Of a stretch of 64,000 nucleotides of DNA, positions 40,184-50,563 are shown one piece after another (position 1 is the first letter of the stretch; every line of letters begins with the position of its first letter). Under the pieces are notes generated by a model that worked only from the letters and a program-made list of their open reading frames with translations, made no database searches and had not been told where the DNA came from. A program made the position numbers and the translations under genes. The DNA is from Bordetella genomosp. 11 (GTDB lineage Bacteria; Pseudomonadota; Gammaproteobacteria; Burkholderiales; Burkholderiaceae_B): NCBI RefSeq assembly GCF_002261215.1, contig NZ_NEVS01000004.1, positions 4,154,001-4,218,000 on the forward strand, in the 5' to 3' direction.

Positions 40184-43100
40184 GCCTCACGCCCTGGGAC
40201 GACAAGACCCCAATCAGGCATGAACTTTTCGGTGGAGACCGGCTAGCCCAACATGCCCGCAGCCTGGCCGCGGCGCAGACGGTCACGCCCCGGCCGCGGC
40301 GAGTACCCCAACTGCGCAAGCGCCTGGACGACAATGCCGCCGTCCTCCTGGCGGCATATCGCGCCAGCGCGTTGGAAATCGAAAGCGGTCGCGGCGTCGA
40401 GCCCGCCGCCGAGTGGCTGCTCGATAACTACCACGTAGTGGAAGAGCAGGTGCGCCAGATCCGCGACGATCTGCCACCCGGCTTCTATCGCCAATTGCCC
40501 AAGCTGGCGGACGGACCATTCACGGGCTATCCGCGTGTATTGGGCATGGCATGGGCCTTCGTGGCCCATACCGACAGCAACTTCGATCCCGCAACCCTGC
40601 GCCGCTTCCTGTCGGCGTACCAATCGGTGCAGCCCCTAACCATCGGCGAGCTGTGGGCCGTGGCCATTACCTTGCGCATCGTGCTGGTCGAGAACCTGCG
40701 CCGCCTGGCGGAGGAAATCAGCGCGGGCCGCAAGGCGCGCGATAGCGCCGACGAACTGGCCGACTCCCTGCTGCGCGCGGGAGCATCGCGCACGACGCTG
40801 GGCTCGGATGCCGCCAGCCGCTCGCGGGGACCGTTGTCCGAAATGTTCGCCGCGCAGCTGAGCAAGCGATTGCGGGACCACGATCCTCGCGAAACACCGG
40901 CCCTGGCATGGCTGCAGGAAACCCTTGCGGAGCAAGGCAGTTCCCGGGATACGGTGGTCGAACAGGCGCAGCAGCGGCAGGGCGCATCGAATGTCAGCGT
41001 GCGCAATGTCATCACCAGCATGCGGCTGATCTCGGATATCGATTGGGCCGACTGGTTCGAAAGCGTCAGCCTGCCCGACGAACGCCTGCGGCGGTTCAGC
41101 GCCTTCGCGGACATGGACTTCGCGACGCGCGATCTGTACCGCAAGGCGATAGAAGACCTTGCACGGGGCTCGTCGCTGACCGAATTGCAGGTGGCGCAAG
41201 CGGCGCTGGACGCGGCGGAAGCGGCCGCGTCCAGCGCCGCCGAAGAGGAAAGGGCGCGGGTCGGAGACCCCGGCTATTACCTTATCGCGCAAGGCAGGCC
41301 GGCGCTGGAGGCCAGCGTCGGCTACACGCCGCCCTGGCGTCGCCGCGTGGACCGGATCGCCATACGCAGCGGCAACGCTGGCTATATCGGCGCGATCATG
41401 GCCGCGAGCGCGGGGCTGGCCGCCCTGGCATGGTGGGCGCTCTGGTCGCCCGGGATGTCGGCCGGCTGGATGGGGGTATTCCTGTTCCTGGCGCTTTTCC
41501 CGTTCAGCGAGCTCGTTACCGCCATCCTGAACCGGATCATTACGTGGAAGCTGGGGGCGACGATGTTGCCCGGCATGGACCTGACGCGCAATGTCCCGGA
41601 GGAACACAGGACCCTGGTCGCGGTGCCCACGCTGTTGACGAGCAAAGCGGAAATGCTGGCTCAGATCGAGCAACTGGAGGTCCTCTACCTCTCGGGATCC
41701 GGCGGCGACCTGGTGTACGCGCTGCTTGCCGATGGCCCGGATGCGGATACCGAGACCACCCCGGCCGATGCACCCATACTGGCCGCTGGCGCCGCCGCCA
41801 TGACGCAGCTCAACCTGCAGTACGGCCCTGCCCCGGGAGGCAGCCGGTTTCTGCTGCTGAACCGGCGCAGGCTGCTCAACCAGGTCGAAGGCAAGTGGAT
41901 GGGCTGGGAGCGCAAGCGCGGCAAGCTCCACGAATTGAACCGGCTGCTGCGCGGCGCCCGCGATACCAGCTACACGCCCATTCCCGGCCTGGCACAACAG
42001 CTGCCGGCGAACGTGCGCTACGTGCTGACGCTGGACGCGGATACGCGCCTGCCGCGCGACGCCGCCCAGAAGCTGATCGGGAAAATGGCGCACCCGCTGA
42101 ACCGGCCGCGCTTCGATCCCGTCCAGCAGCGCGTCGTCGAAGGCCACGCCATCCTGCAGCCCAGGGTGACGCCTTCGTTGCCGGCGCACCGCGCCGGCTC
42201 CGCCTACCAGCGCTTGTACTCCAGTCCGGCGGGACTGGACCCCTACGCCGCCGCCGTTTCCGATGTCTACCAGGACTTGTTCGGCGAAGGCTCCTACACC
42301 GGCAAGGGCATCTACGATATCGATACCTTCGAGGCGGCGCTGGCCGGCCGGGTGCCCGAGAACACCATGCTTAGCCATGACCTGTTCGAAGGCGTATTCG
42401 CGCGGGCCGGCCTGGCCTCCGACATCGAAGTTGTCGAAGAGTTTCCCGCGCGCTATGACGTGGCGGCCAAGCGCACCCATCGCTGGACGCGCGGCGACTG
42501 GCAGTTGCTGCCCTGGCTGTTCGGACGCCCCGCCGGCCGTCGCGCCGTGCCGCAGGTCGGACGCGGCAAGATGCTGGACAACCTGCGCCGCTCGCTGCTG
42601 GCCCCCGCGACCTTTCTGGCATTGGGCGCGGGCTGGATGCTGCCCATGCCGGCGGCCGCGCTCGCCACCTTGCTGATCGTGCTGTGCCATGGCATCCCCG
42701 CCGCGCTGCCGTCGTTCAGCTTTGCCGTATCTCGGCGCAGCGGCGTATTGCTGCGCAATCGCGCCATGCTCTTCGGCCAGGACCTGGCCCTTGCGGCGGA
42801 GCAGATCCTGGCGTCATTCGCCTTCCTGGCCGACGGCGCATGGAAGATGGCCGACGCGATCTCCCGCACCCTGTTCCGGCTGCTGATCTCGCACCGCCAT
42901 CTCCTGGAATGGACGACCGCCGCGCAGTCGGCCGGCACGGCGCGGCTGGACCTGGCGGGTATCCATCGCATGATGTGGCAAAGCGTCTGCCTGGCGCTGG
43001 CCATGACCGGCGGCGTGCTGCTCGCCCGACCGGCGTCCTGGCCCCTGGCCGTGCCGTTCGCGCTGCTGTGGCTGGCCGCGCCGACCGGCGCGTGGTGGAT

Positions 43101-46100
43101 AAGCCGGCCGCGCGCGCTCGCCGCCGAACTGCGCGTGTCGGCTTCCACTGCCCTATCGTTGCGGCGCACGGCCCGCAGGACCTGGCGGTTCTTCGAGACG
43201 TTCGTGACGGCGGACGACCACATGCTGCCGCCCGACAACTTCCAGGAAACCCCCAAGCCTGTACTGGCCCGCCGCACCTCGCCGACCAATATGGGCCTGT
43301 ATCTTCTGTCCATCGTCGCGGCACGCGACTTCGGGTGGACGGGCACGCGTCGCGCGGTCGAACGCCTGGAAGACACGCTTGCCACCATGCGCAAGCTGGA
43401 GCGGTACAACGGCCACCTGTTCAACTGGTACGCCACCGATGACCTGCGTGTGCTGGCGCCCGCCTATGTGTCGTCGGTCGATAGCGGCAACCTGGCCGGC
43501 CACTTGATTACCCTGGCCAACGCCTGCGACGAATGGGTGGACCACTTTCCCAATCCGGATACGCGCGGCGGCCTGCTCGACAATCTGGCCTTGGCGCGCG
43601 ATGCGCTGGCCGGGATGATGGCGCCCGGCGATGAACGCCTGCAGCAGCTCACGGCCTCGTTGGACGAGATGCATGGGCTGTTGCAAGGCCACCAGGATAT
43701 GGCGTCCCTGCTGCCGGCACTGGGACGGCTGGCGACGAAGGCCGCCCGGTCGGCCCGGGCCCTGGTGCCCGCCGATATGGACGGATATGGCACGGACCTG
43801 ACGTTCTGGACCGACGCCCTGGCGAACGCGGCGCAGGAGTATGGCGACGATGCGGAAACGGCCGCCCACCGTCCGGCCGAACTCAATGGTCGCCTGCGGG
43901 CCGTGGCGCGGACCTCTCGCGAGATGGCCCTGGCGATGGATTTCGCGTTCTTGCTGGATCCCGAACGCAAGCTGCTCTCCATCGGCTATTCCTTGGCCGA
44001 CAACCGCCGCGATACCTCCTGCTACGACCTGCTTGCCTCGGAAGCCCGGCTCGCCAGCCTGTTCGCCATCGCCAAGGGCGATGCGCCCTCGCGGCACTGG
44101 CTGCGCCTGGGCCGCACGTGCACGCCGGTCGGCCGCGGCTCCGCGCTGATCTCGTGGTCGGGCTCGATGTTCGAATACCTGATGCCGTCATTGATCATAC
44201 GCACGCCGGCGGGCAGCCTGCTGGAGCAGACCAACCGCATGGTGGTGCGGCGACAGCGGCAGTACGCGGCCGGCCTGGCGATTCCGTGGGGCTTCTCCGA
44301 ATCCGCCTACAACGCACGCGACATGGCCTTTACGTACCAGTATTTCAACTTCGGCGTTCCCGGCCTGGGGCTGAAACGCGGCCTGTCCGACGACCGGGTC
44401 GTGGCGCCCTACGCCACGGGCCTGGCGGCGATGATCGACCCCGAAGGCGCGCGCGAGAATTTTCGCCGCCTGGCGCAGCTGGGCGCGTTGGGCCGCTACG
44501 GCTTTTATGAAGCCCTGGATTTCACGCCATCCCGATTGCGCGAGGAAGAATCGGTGGCCATCGTGCGCAGTTTCATGGCGCATCATCAAGGCATGACGAT
44601 CGTCTCGATCGCCAATGCCTTGCTCGATGGACGGATGTGCGAGCGCTTTCATCGCGAACCCATGATCCAGGCCTGCGAGCCTTTGCTGCAGGAACGCGTA
44701 CCGCGCGATATCGCGGTGGCCCATGCACGTGCCGAAGAGGTCAAGGCCTCGCCGGCACCCGCGGACGGCGCGACCAGCGCCATGCGCCGCTTCGAGCACC
44801 TGCCGGCCGGCCCCCCGCATACCCATTTGCTCTCCAATGGGCGCTATACCGTCATGCTGACCACCGCAGGCGGGGGCTACAGCCGATGGGGCGAGACCGC
44901 AATCACGCGCTGGCACGGCGACCCGACGCGGGACGATTCGGGCTCCTACCTGTTCCTGCGCGATATGCAGCAGGGCACCACATGGTCCGCCGTGCCGGAA
45001 CCGGCCTGGACGGATGTGGACCAGATCAAGATCAGCTTTTCCGAAGACCGGGCGGACTTCATGCGCCGGGACGGATCGCTGACGACGACGACACATGTGC
45101 TGGTGTCGGGCGAAGACGACGGCGAAGTGCGCCGCGTGTCGCTGGTGAACAGCGGGCGCCGCGCGCGCGAGATCGAGCTGACGACCTATGCCGAACTGGT
45201 GCTGGCCACGCCCGCCGCCGACCGCGCCCATCCCGCCTTTTCCAAGATGTTCGTGGTGACGGAGTTCCTGCCGGACTTCGGGGCATTGATCGCCACCCGG
45301 CGCCCGCGATCGCCGGACGAGCCCCGGGTGTGGGCCGCGCATTTCGCGGTGATCGAAGGCGAAGCCATCGCGCCGGTACAGTACGAAACCGATCGGGCGC
45401 GCCTTGCCGCCCGGGGCGCGCCCGGGCACCTGTCCGGCAGCCTCGCCCAGGGACGCCCGCTATCCAACACGGTCGGGACGGTACTCGATCCCGTGTTCTC
45501 GCTCAGGCACAGCGTGCGGGTGGCGCCGGGCCACTTGGCGCGGGTGTCCTTCTGGACCTTGGTGGCCCACACGCGCGAAGCGTTGCTGGACCTGGTGGAC
45601 AAGCACCACGACCGCAGCGCTTTCGAACGGGCCGAAACCCTGGCCTGGACACAGGCCCAGGTCCAGCTGCGCCATTTGGGCATGCATGCCGATGAAGCGG
45701 CCGCCTTCCAGCGGCTTGCCGCCCCGCTGCTGTACCCGGACTCACGGTTCAGGCCGCCGTCGGCGGCCATCGTCCGCGGCGCCGGCAGCCAATCCGGGCT
45801 ATGGCCGCACGGCATATCGGGCGATCTGCCGACAGTGCTGCTGCGCATCGACGATGTGCAGGACATATCGCTGGTCAGGCAAATGCTGCGCGCCCATGAA
45901 TATTGGCGCATGAAGCGCCTGGCGGTGGACCTGGTCATCATCAATGAGCGCGCTTCCTCCTACACGCAGGACCTGCAGAACGCCATCGATACGGCCGTGC
46001 GCAGCAGCCAGGGGCGGCCGGGGTTCGGCCAGGAGATGGCGCAGGGCTCGGTGTATGCGCTGCGCGCCGATCTGATGACCGTCCAGGCCCTGGGGCTGAT

Positions 46101-48660
46101 ACAGGCGATGGCCCGCATCGTGCTGCTGGCGGTACATGGATCCGTCGCGGACCAGTTGGCCCGTATCGTCGACGCCACGCCCCGGGTGCAACCGAAATGG
46201 CGCCCTGCGCCCCTGCCGTTGACGAAGGTCTTGCCCGATCAACCCGCCCCGCCCGGCCTTGAGTTCTTCAATGGCCTGGGCGGATTCGACTCGGACGGCA
46301 AGGAATACGTCATCGGCCTGCACGGGGGCCTGGATACGCCGGCGCCGTGGATCAATGTCATCGCCAATCCGCGGTTCGGCTTTCAGGTCTCCGCGGATGG
46401 CGGCGGCTACACCTGGTCCGAGAACAGCAAGGACAACCAGCTGACACCCTGGTCGAACGACCCGGTGGCGGACCCGCCTGGCGAGGCGTTTTATCTTCGC
46501 GATGAGGCCAGCGGAGATCTCTGGAACCCCACGCCATTGCCCATACGCGATGACGGCAGCTACATCGTCCGCCACGGTTTCGGCTACAGCCGCTTCGAGC
46601 ATCACCATGGCGGCATTGCCAGCGAACTGCTGCAATACGTGCCGCTGCAGGACCCGATCAAGATATCCCGCCTCACGCTCGTCAATCACTCGGACCGGCA
46701 TCGTGAACTATCGATCACCGGCTATGCGGAATGGGTGCTGGGGACGGCGCGCGCCGTCACGGCGCCGTTCCTGATTACCCGCATCGACGAAGCCACCGGC
46801 GCCATGTTCGCCACCAATCCGTGGAGCCTGGGCTTCGGGCAGCGCGTGGCCTTTGCGGACATGGCGGGACGGCAGACGTCCTGGACCGCGGACAGGCGCG
46901 AATTCCTGGGTGACAACGGCGCCGCCGCCATGCCGTCGGCGCTGGTGGGGGAAGTCGCGCTATCGGGCCGCTGCGGCGCGGCCCTTGACCCGTGCGCGGC
47001 CCTGCAATGCGCGATCGAACTGCAGCCGGGCGAGTCGGTGGAAATCGTTTTTTTCCTGGGCCAATGCGACTCGGCCGAGGAGGCCCGCACACTGCTGGCG
47101 CGCTATCGGCGGCAGGACCTGGACGAGGTGCTCGGCCAGGTAAAAATGCATTGGCAAACGCACTTGGGCGCCATTCAGGTGAAGACCCCGGATCGCGCCA
47201 TGGACGTCCTGTTGAACGGCTGGCTGCTTTACCAGACGATCGCCTGCCGGCTTTGGGCCCGCTCGGCGTTCTACCAGTCCAGCGGGGCGTACGGGTTCCG
47301 GGACCAATTGCAGGACAGCATGGCCCTGGTCTTCACCATGCCCGGCGCAGCTCGCGAGCAGCTCCTGCGCGCCGCCTCCCGCCAGTTTGTCGAAGGCGAC
47401 GTGCAGCATTGGTGGCTGCCGCAATCGGGACAGGGCGTGCGTACCCGCATTTCGGATGACCGGGTATGGCTGGCCTACGCAGCGGCCCATTACACGGCGC
47501 GCTGCGGTGACGAGGCGGTGCTCGACGAACAGGTCCCCTTCCTGCAAGGTCCGGCCCTGGGCGAAAAAGAGCACGACGCATTCTTCCAGCCCGCGCTGGC
47601 GGAGGAATCCGCGTCCTTGTTCGAGCACTGTGCGCGCGGCCTGGATCAGAGCATGGCGCTGACCGGGGCGCATGGGCTGCCCCTGATCGGCACCGGCGAT
47701 TGGAACGACGGCATGAGCCGGGTGGGACAGGCGGGCCGCGGCGAAAGTGTATGGCTGGCCTGGCTGTGGCTGCGGACGGTGGATATGTTCGCGCCGTTGG
47801 CCGACGCGCGCGATCCCATCCGCGCCGCGCGCTGGCGCGGACATGCCGACCGCCTGCGCGAGGCGATCGAAACCCACGCGTGGGACGGCGAATGGTATCG
47901 GCGCGCGACGTTCGACGATGGGACCTGGCTCGGCGCCCGGGACAGCGAGGAATGCAGGATCGATTCCATTGCCCAGTCCTGGGCGGTGCTATCCGGCGCC
48001 GCGCTGCCCCAGCGCGCCGCCATGGCCATGGCCAGTCTGGACCGATACCTGGTCCGGCATGAAGACGGCATCGCCTTGCTGTTCACCCCGCCCTTCGACC
48101 GTATCGACCATGATCCGGGCTACATCAAGGGATATCCGCCGGGCCTGCGGGAAAACGGCGGCCAGTACACGCACGCCGCCCTCTGGGCGGTCCTGGCCTA
48201 CGCCAGGATGGGAAACGGCGATAAGGCCGCGGAGCTGTTTTCGATGCTCAATCCGGTGAACCATGCGCGCACCCTGGCGGACGCGCAGCGCTACAAGGTC
48301 GAACCCTACGTGGTGGCGGCGGACGTGTATTCCGTGGCGCCGCATGTCGGCCGCGGGGGATGGACCTGGTACACCGGGTCGGCGGGCTGGATGTACCGCG
48401 CGGGCATCGAAGGCATCCTGGGCATACAGCGCGCGGGCGGCCTGGTAACTGTAAATCCCTGCATTCCACGCGCCTGGCCAGGGTTCGATGCATCCCTGTC
48501 GATGGAGGGTAGCCGCCATGAAATCCGCGTTGAGAATGTTTCGGGACGGGGCCGTGGCGTGTCGGCGGCCTACCTGGACGGCGTGCCCTTGGTATGCGAG
48601 GGCGGCGAGGTAGCTTTGCCGCTGGACGGCCGGCGGCATAGCGTGGTGATCACGCTATAG
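40180..48660 (+). CDS. ndvB: Cyclic beta-1,2-glucan synthase (NdvB/ChvB type)
   Basis: A giant inner-membrane enzyme of about 2,800 residues that polymerises UDP-glucose into beta-1,2-glucan and cyclises it for periplasmic osmoadaptation. The N-terminal region contains AAEWLLDNYHVVEEQVRQIR. Membrane helices are coded around 41385-41540, 42590-42720 and 42970-43110. The GT84 domain has the DxD-like LTLDADTRLP near 42030 and RTHRWTRGDWQ-type residues near 42480. A GH94 phosphorylase-like C-terminus has GTGDWNDGMSRVGQ near 47695 with the catalytic Asp. Conserved sequence (WDDKTPIRHELFG) extends upstream of the first conventional start, TTG 40372. The true start therefore appears to be ATA 40180 or a nearby ATC. 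Confidence 0.93.
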   Translation: MSLTPWDDKTPIRHELFGGDRLAQHARSLAAAQTVTPRPRRVPQLRKRLDDNAAVLLAAYRASALEIESGRGVEPAAEWLLDNYHVVEEQVRQIRDDLPPGFYRQLPKLADGPFTGYPRVLGMAWAFVAHTDSNFDPATLRRFLSAYQSVQPLTIGELWAVAITLRIVLVENLRRLAEEISAGRKARDSADELADSLLRAGASRTTLGSDAASRSRGPLSEMFAAQLSKRLRDHDPRETPALAWLQETLAEQGSSRDTVVEQAQQRQGASNVSVRNVITSMRLISDIDWADWFESVSLPDERLRRFSAFADMDFATRDLYRKAIEDLARGSSLTELQVAQAALDAAEAAASSAAEEERARVGDPGYYLIAQGRPALEASVGYTPPWRRRVDRIAIRSGNAGYIGAIMAASAGLAALAWWALWSPGMSAGWMGVFLFLALFPFSELVTAILNRIITWKLGATMLPGMDLTRNVPEEHRTLVAVPTLLTSKAEMLAQIEQLEVLYLSGSGGDLVYALLADGPDADTETTPADAPILAAGAAAMTQLNLQYGPAPGGSRFLLLNRRRLLNQVEGKWMGWERKRGKLHELNRLLRGARDTSYTPIPGLAQQLPANVRYVLTLDADTRLPRDAAQKLIGKMAHPLNRPRFDPVQQRVVEGHAILQPRVTPSLPAHRAGSAYQRLYSSPAGLDPYAAAVSDVYQDLFGEGSYTGKGIYDIDTFEAALAGRVPENTMLSHDLFEGVFARAGLASDIEVVEEFPARYDVAAKRTHRWTRGDWQLLPWLFGRPAGRRAVPQVGRGKMLDNLRRSLLAPATFLALGAGWMLPMPAAALATLLIVLCHGIPAALPSFSFAVSRRSGVLLRNRAMLFGQDLALAAEQILASFAFLADGAWKMADAISRTLFRLLISHRHLLEWTTAAQSAGTARLDLAGIHRMMWQSVCLALAMTGGVLLARPASWPLAVPFALLWLAAPTGAWWISRPRALAAELRVSASTALSLRRTARRTWRFFETFVTADDHMLPPDNFQETPKPVLARRTSPTNMGLYLLSIVAARDFGWTGTRRAVERLEDTLATMRKLERYNGHLFNWYATDDLRVLAPAYVSSVDSGNLAGHLITLANACDEWVDHFPNPDTRGGLLDNLALARDALAGMMAPGDERLQQLTASLDEMHGLLQGHQDMASLLPALGRLATKAARSARALVPADMDGYGTDLTFWTDALANAAQEYGDDAETAAHRPAELNGRLRAVARTSREMALAMDFAFLLDPERKLLSIGYSLADNRRDTSCYDLLASEARLASLFAIAKGDAPSRHWLRLGRTCTPVGRGSALISWSGSMFEYLMPSLIIRTPAGSLLEQTNRMVVRRQRQYAAGLAIPWGFSESAYNARDMAFTYQYFNFGVPGLGLKRGLSDDRVVAPYATGLAAMIDPEGARENFRRLAQLGALGRYGFYEALDFTPSRLREEESVAIVRSFMAHHQGMTIVSIANALLDGRMCERFHREPMIQACEPLLQERVPRDIAVAHARAEEVKASPAPADGATSAMRRFEHLPAGPPHTHLLSNGRYTVMLTTAGGGYSRWGETAITRWHGDPTRDDSGSYLFLRDMQQGTTWSAVPEPAWTDVDQIKISFSEDRADFMRRDGSLTTTTHVLVSGEDDGEVRRVSLVNSGRRAREIELTTYAELVLATPAADRAHPAFSKMFVVTEFLPDFGALIATRRPRSPDEPRVWAAHFAVIEGEAIAPVQYETDRARLAARGAPGHLSGSLAQGRPLSNTVGTVLDPVFSLRHSVRVAPGHLARVSFWTLVAHTREALLDLVDKHHDRSAFERAETLAWTQAQVQLRHLGMHADEAAAFQRLAAPLLYPDSRFRPPSAAIVRGAGSQSGLWPHGISGDLPTVLLRIDDVQDISLVRQMLRAHEYWRMKRLAVDLVIINERASSYTQDLQNAIDTAVRSSQGRPGFGQEMAQGSVYALRADLMTVQALGLIQAMARIVLLAVHGSVADQLARIVDATPRVQPKWRPAPLPLTKVLPDQPAPPGLEFFNGLGGFDSDGKEYVIGLHGGLDTPAPWINVIANPRFGFQVSADGGGYTWSENSKDNQLTPWSNDPVADPPGEAFYLRDEASGDLWNPTPLPIRDDGSYIVRHGFGYSRFEHHHGGIASELLQYVPLQDPIKISRLTLVNHSDRHRELSITGYAEWVLGTARAVTAPFLITRIDEATGAMFATNPWSLGFGQRVAFADMAGRQTSWTADRREFLGDNGAAAMPSALVGEVALSGRCGAALDPCAALQCAIELQPGESVEIVFFLGQCDSAEEARTLLARYRRQDLDEVLGQVKMHWQTHLGAIQVKTPDRAMDVLLNGWLLYQTIACRLWARSAFYQSSGAYGFRDQLQDSMALVFTMPGAAREQLLRAASRQFVEGDVQHWWLPQSGQGVRTRISDDRVWLAYAAAHYTARCGDEAVLDEQVPFLQGPALGEKEHDAFFQPALAEESASLFEHCARGLDQSMALTGAHGLPLIGTGDWNDGMSRVGQAGRGESVWLAWLWLRTVDMFAPLADARDPIRAARWRGHADRLREAIETHAWDGEWYRRATFDDGTWLGARDSEECRIDSIAQSWAVLSGAALPQRAAMAMASLDRYLVRHEDGIALLFTPPFDRIDHDPGYIKGYPPGLRENGGQYTHAALWAVLAYARMGNGDKAAELFSMLNPVNHARTLADAQRYKVEPYVVAADVYSVAPHVGRGGWTWYTGSAGWMYRAGIEGILGIQRAGGLVTVNPCIPRAWPGFDASLSMEGSRHEIRVENVSGRGRGVSAAYLDGVPLVCEGGEVALPLDGRRHSVVITL

Positions 48661-48700
48661 ATTGGATGTTTCATGTTTGATTCTGTGGAGGGCTCTCGCG

Positions 48701-49714
48701 ATGCAAAATCTGCAAGAAGCCACCGAACGTATTTGTGAACTCAAGGGAAACCTGATCGCGATGGACGTCCTGCTGCCGGTGCTGCTGAAAACGCTGCCAC
48801 CGTCCGCCCACGATGCCCTGGCGCGTTCGTTCGAAACGCATGCCGAGGCGGCGCGGACGGTCATTCTTAACTCGGCGCTTTCGGAGCACGTGCTGGCCGC
48901 TTTCGAGCGCGAGATCGCCAGGACCCAGGCGGTCCTGGCGGGGATCGCCCCCGTGCCCGGCCTGCCGGACACTCCCTCTGGCACCGAGGCGGTCCTGCTG
49001 GCGACGACGCGCGTCAGCACCTTCTTGGGCCAGCAGAGCTTATCCGGCGCGAGCGGCTTCTTTTTCCGCCGCGACCAGCGCCTGTTCCTGGTGACGAACC
49101 GCCATGTTTTCGTCGACGAAACAAGCGGCCATTTTCCGGACCGCGTCGAGATCGAAGTGCATACCGACACGCAAGACCTGACCAGGTACGTGACTTTCTC
49201 GATCCCCCTCTATCGCGACGGCCGGGCGCTGTGGATCCAGGCCAGCGACAGCGCGGGCACCGTCGATGTCGCGGCCATCGAAATCGAAACCGGCCGCCTG
49301 CCTGAACGGTCCGTGTTGCAGGCGTTCGACCCGGCACACCTGGATCCGCAGGGAAACGAAGTCGCGCTCGGAGACGCCTTGACCGTCATCGGCTTTCCGC
49401 TGGGATTCCACGATACGGTCCACCACCTGGCCGTCGCCCGGGGCGCCTCGGTCGCTTCGGCCTACGGCGTGCGTTTCCAGCAGCAGGGCTATTTCCTGAC
49501 GGATGCCAGGACGCACCGCGGCAGCAGCGGTTCCCCTGTCCTGAGACGCCGCAGCGCGCAGCAGCCAGGGCACTCCGCCCTGCCATGGCAACTGCTGGGC
49601 GTACATTCGACCCGCATGGATATGCGCACGCGCGACCTTGTGGAAGACGAGTCGCTCGGCCTGAACTGCGCATGGTACGCAGACGTTCTGATGACGCTTA
49701 CGCGCGCCAAGTAA
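48701..49714 (+). CDS. Trypsin-like serine protease domain protein
   Basis: A 337-residue protein. A helical N-terminal region (about residues 1-90) precedes a chymotrypsin-fold protease with His135 (LVTNRHVFVDE), Asp189 (GTVDVAAIEI) and Ser276 (THRGSSGSPVL), all intact. No signal peptide or PDZ domain is seen, so it is probably cytoplasmic. ATG 48701 has a GGAGGG Shine-Dalgarno, 40 bases after ndvB on the same strand; an earlier TTG at 48662 is less likely. Its link to glucan synthesis, if any, is unknown. Confidence 0.83.
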   Translation: MQNLQEATERICELKGNLIAMDVLLPVLLKTLPPSAHDALARSFETHAEAARTVILNSALSEHVLAAFEREIARTQAVLAGIAPVPGLPDTPSGTEAVLLATTRVSTFLGQQSLSGASGFFFRRDQRLFLVTNRHVFVDETSGHFPDRVEIEVHTDTQDLTRYVTFSIPLYRDGRALWIQASDSAGTVDVAAIEIETGRLPERSVLQAFDPAHLDPQGNEVALGDALTVIGFPLGFHDTVHHLAVARGASVASAYGVRFQQQGYFLTDARTHRGSSGSPVLRRRSAQQPGHSALPWQLLGVHSTRMDMRTRDLVEDESLGLNCAWYADVLMTLTRAK

Positions 49715-49767
49715 AAGAGCGCGGGCGCCGATCGGGCAATGGCAAGGCCGGATCCGCCCGCCGTCAC

Positions 49768-49792
49768 CCCGGCGCGGCCTGGCCGCGCCGGG
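49768..49792. other. Perfect 12-bp-arm GC hairpin
   Basis: Arms cccggcgcggcc and ggccgcgccggg around a single T. It lies between the protease gene and the DUF1488-like gene, with no T run after it. It is a stable RNA hairpin of unknown role, possibly a weak or Rho-assisted transcript end. Confidence 0.5.
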
Positions 49793-49823
49793 AGCAGCCG
49801 ATTTCCGCCATCCGGAGCCCACC

Positions 49824-50078
49824 ATGTCCCAACAACCCTTCTTCGATCATGCGTCATCCTCGGTTCGCTTCTGGGTCCAGATCGACGCGCACTGGGTCGC
49901 CGCGAGCATACGCAAGGAGGTCCTGCACTACTACTACCGTCCCGATGCCCAAGGCGAGGATCCCATGGAAACCTACCGCAGCCATCGCGACGATATCGAG
50001 GCGGCGGTCCGGCAACGCATCGCGCAGGGTGCCCGTGAACCTGTGATGGTGCGGGAGACCGATCTTCCGCCCCCCTAG
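49824..50078 (+). CDS. DUF1488-like small protein
   Basis: An 84-residue protein with a compact alpha/beta pattern (SSVRFWVQIDAHWVAASIRK then VLHYYYRPDAQGEDPMETYR), resembling DUF1488-type proteins common in Burkholderiales. It has no catalytic motif and no signal peptide. ATG 49824 is in a weak ribosome-site context. It stands between the protease and the BlaI-type regulator. Function unknown. Confidence 0.65.
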   Translation: MSQQPFFDHASSSVRFWVQIDAHWVAASIRKEVLHYYYRPDAQGEDPMETYRSHRDDIEAAVRQRIAQGAREPVMVRETDLPPP

Positions 50079-50179
50079 GGGGCGTACCCCCTATCCGACT
50101 GCGGGTAAACGAGCACAAGTAGACGATTTGTTCTAGAAAAAGTATTCTACGCGGCAATTTTGTTCTTCGCGCCGCCCCA

Positions 50180-50563
50180 GTGACCATCACCCCTCCCTCC
50201 ACCAGGCCCACGCCCGCCGAACTGCATGTGTTGCGGGCGCTGTGGGCGATCGGCCCCGCGACCGTGAAGCAGGCGCACCAGGCCATGCAGAGGGAACGTC
50301 CCGACCTGAGCTATGCCGCCGTTCTGCGGCAGATGCAGATCATGCATGCCAAGGGCTTGCTCAACCGCGATGCAAGCGAGCGATCGCATGTCTACGCGCC
50401 AGTCCATACCCAGAATGCGCTGCAGGCAGGCTTATTGAAGGACTTGATCCAGAAAGTCTTTTCCGGCTCCGGCAAGGCACTGGTGCTGGCCGCCCTGCGC
50501 GCGCACGTGACGCGCGAAGAGCGCGCGGAGATCGAACAATTCCTGCAAGGGGAAAGACCGTGA
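50180..50563 (+). CDS. BlaI/MecI-family transcriptional repressor
   Basis: A 127-residue BlaI-family winged helix. The N-terminal DNA-binding domain is PTPAELHVLRALWAIGPATV then LSYAAVLRQMQIMHAKGLLN. The C-terminal dimer part is LLKDLIQKVFSGSGKALVLA. The start is GTG 50180 with no ATG available. BlaI repressors are normally followed by an M56 (BlaR1-like) sensor protease, which is missing here. Instead a PBP7-type endopeptidase follows 144 bases later. An AT-rich stretch with gtaga/tctac arms (50119-50150) upstream is a possible operator. Confidence 0.85.
   Translation: MTITPPSTRPTPAELHVLRALWAIGPATVKQAHQAMQRERPDLSYAAVLRQMQIMHAKGLLNRDASERSHVYAPVHTQNALQAGLLKDLIQKVFSGSGKALVLAALRAHVTREERAEIEQFLQGERP

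Noticed and set aside
40636..42690. 684-codon open frame on the minus strand inside ndvB
   Set aside because: Antisense shadow of the glucan synthase; no ribosome site or family motif.
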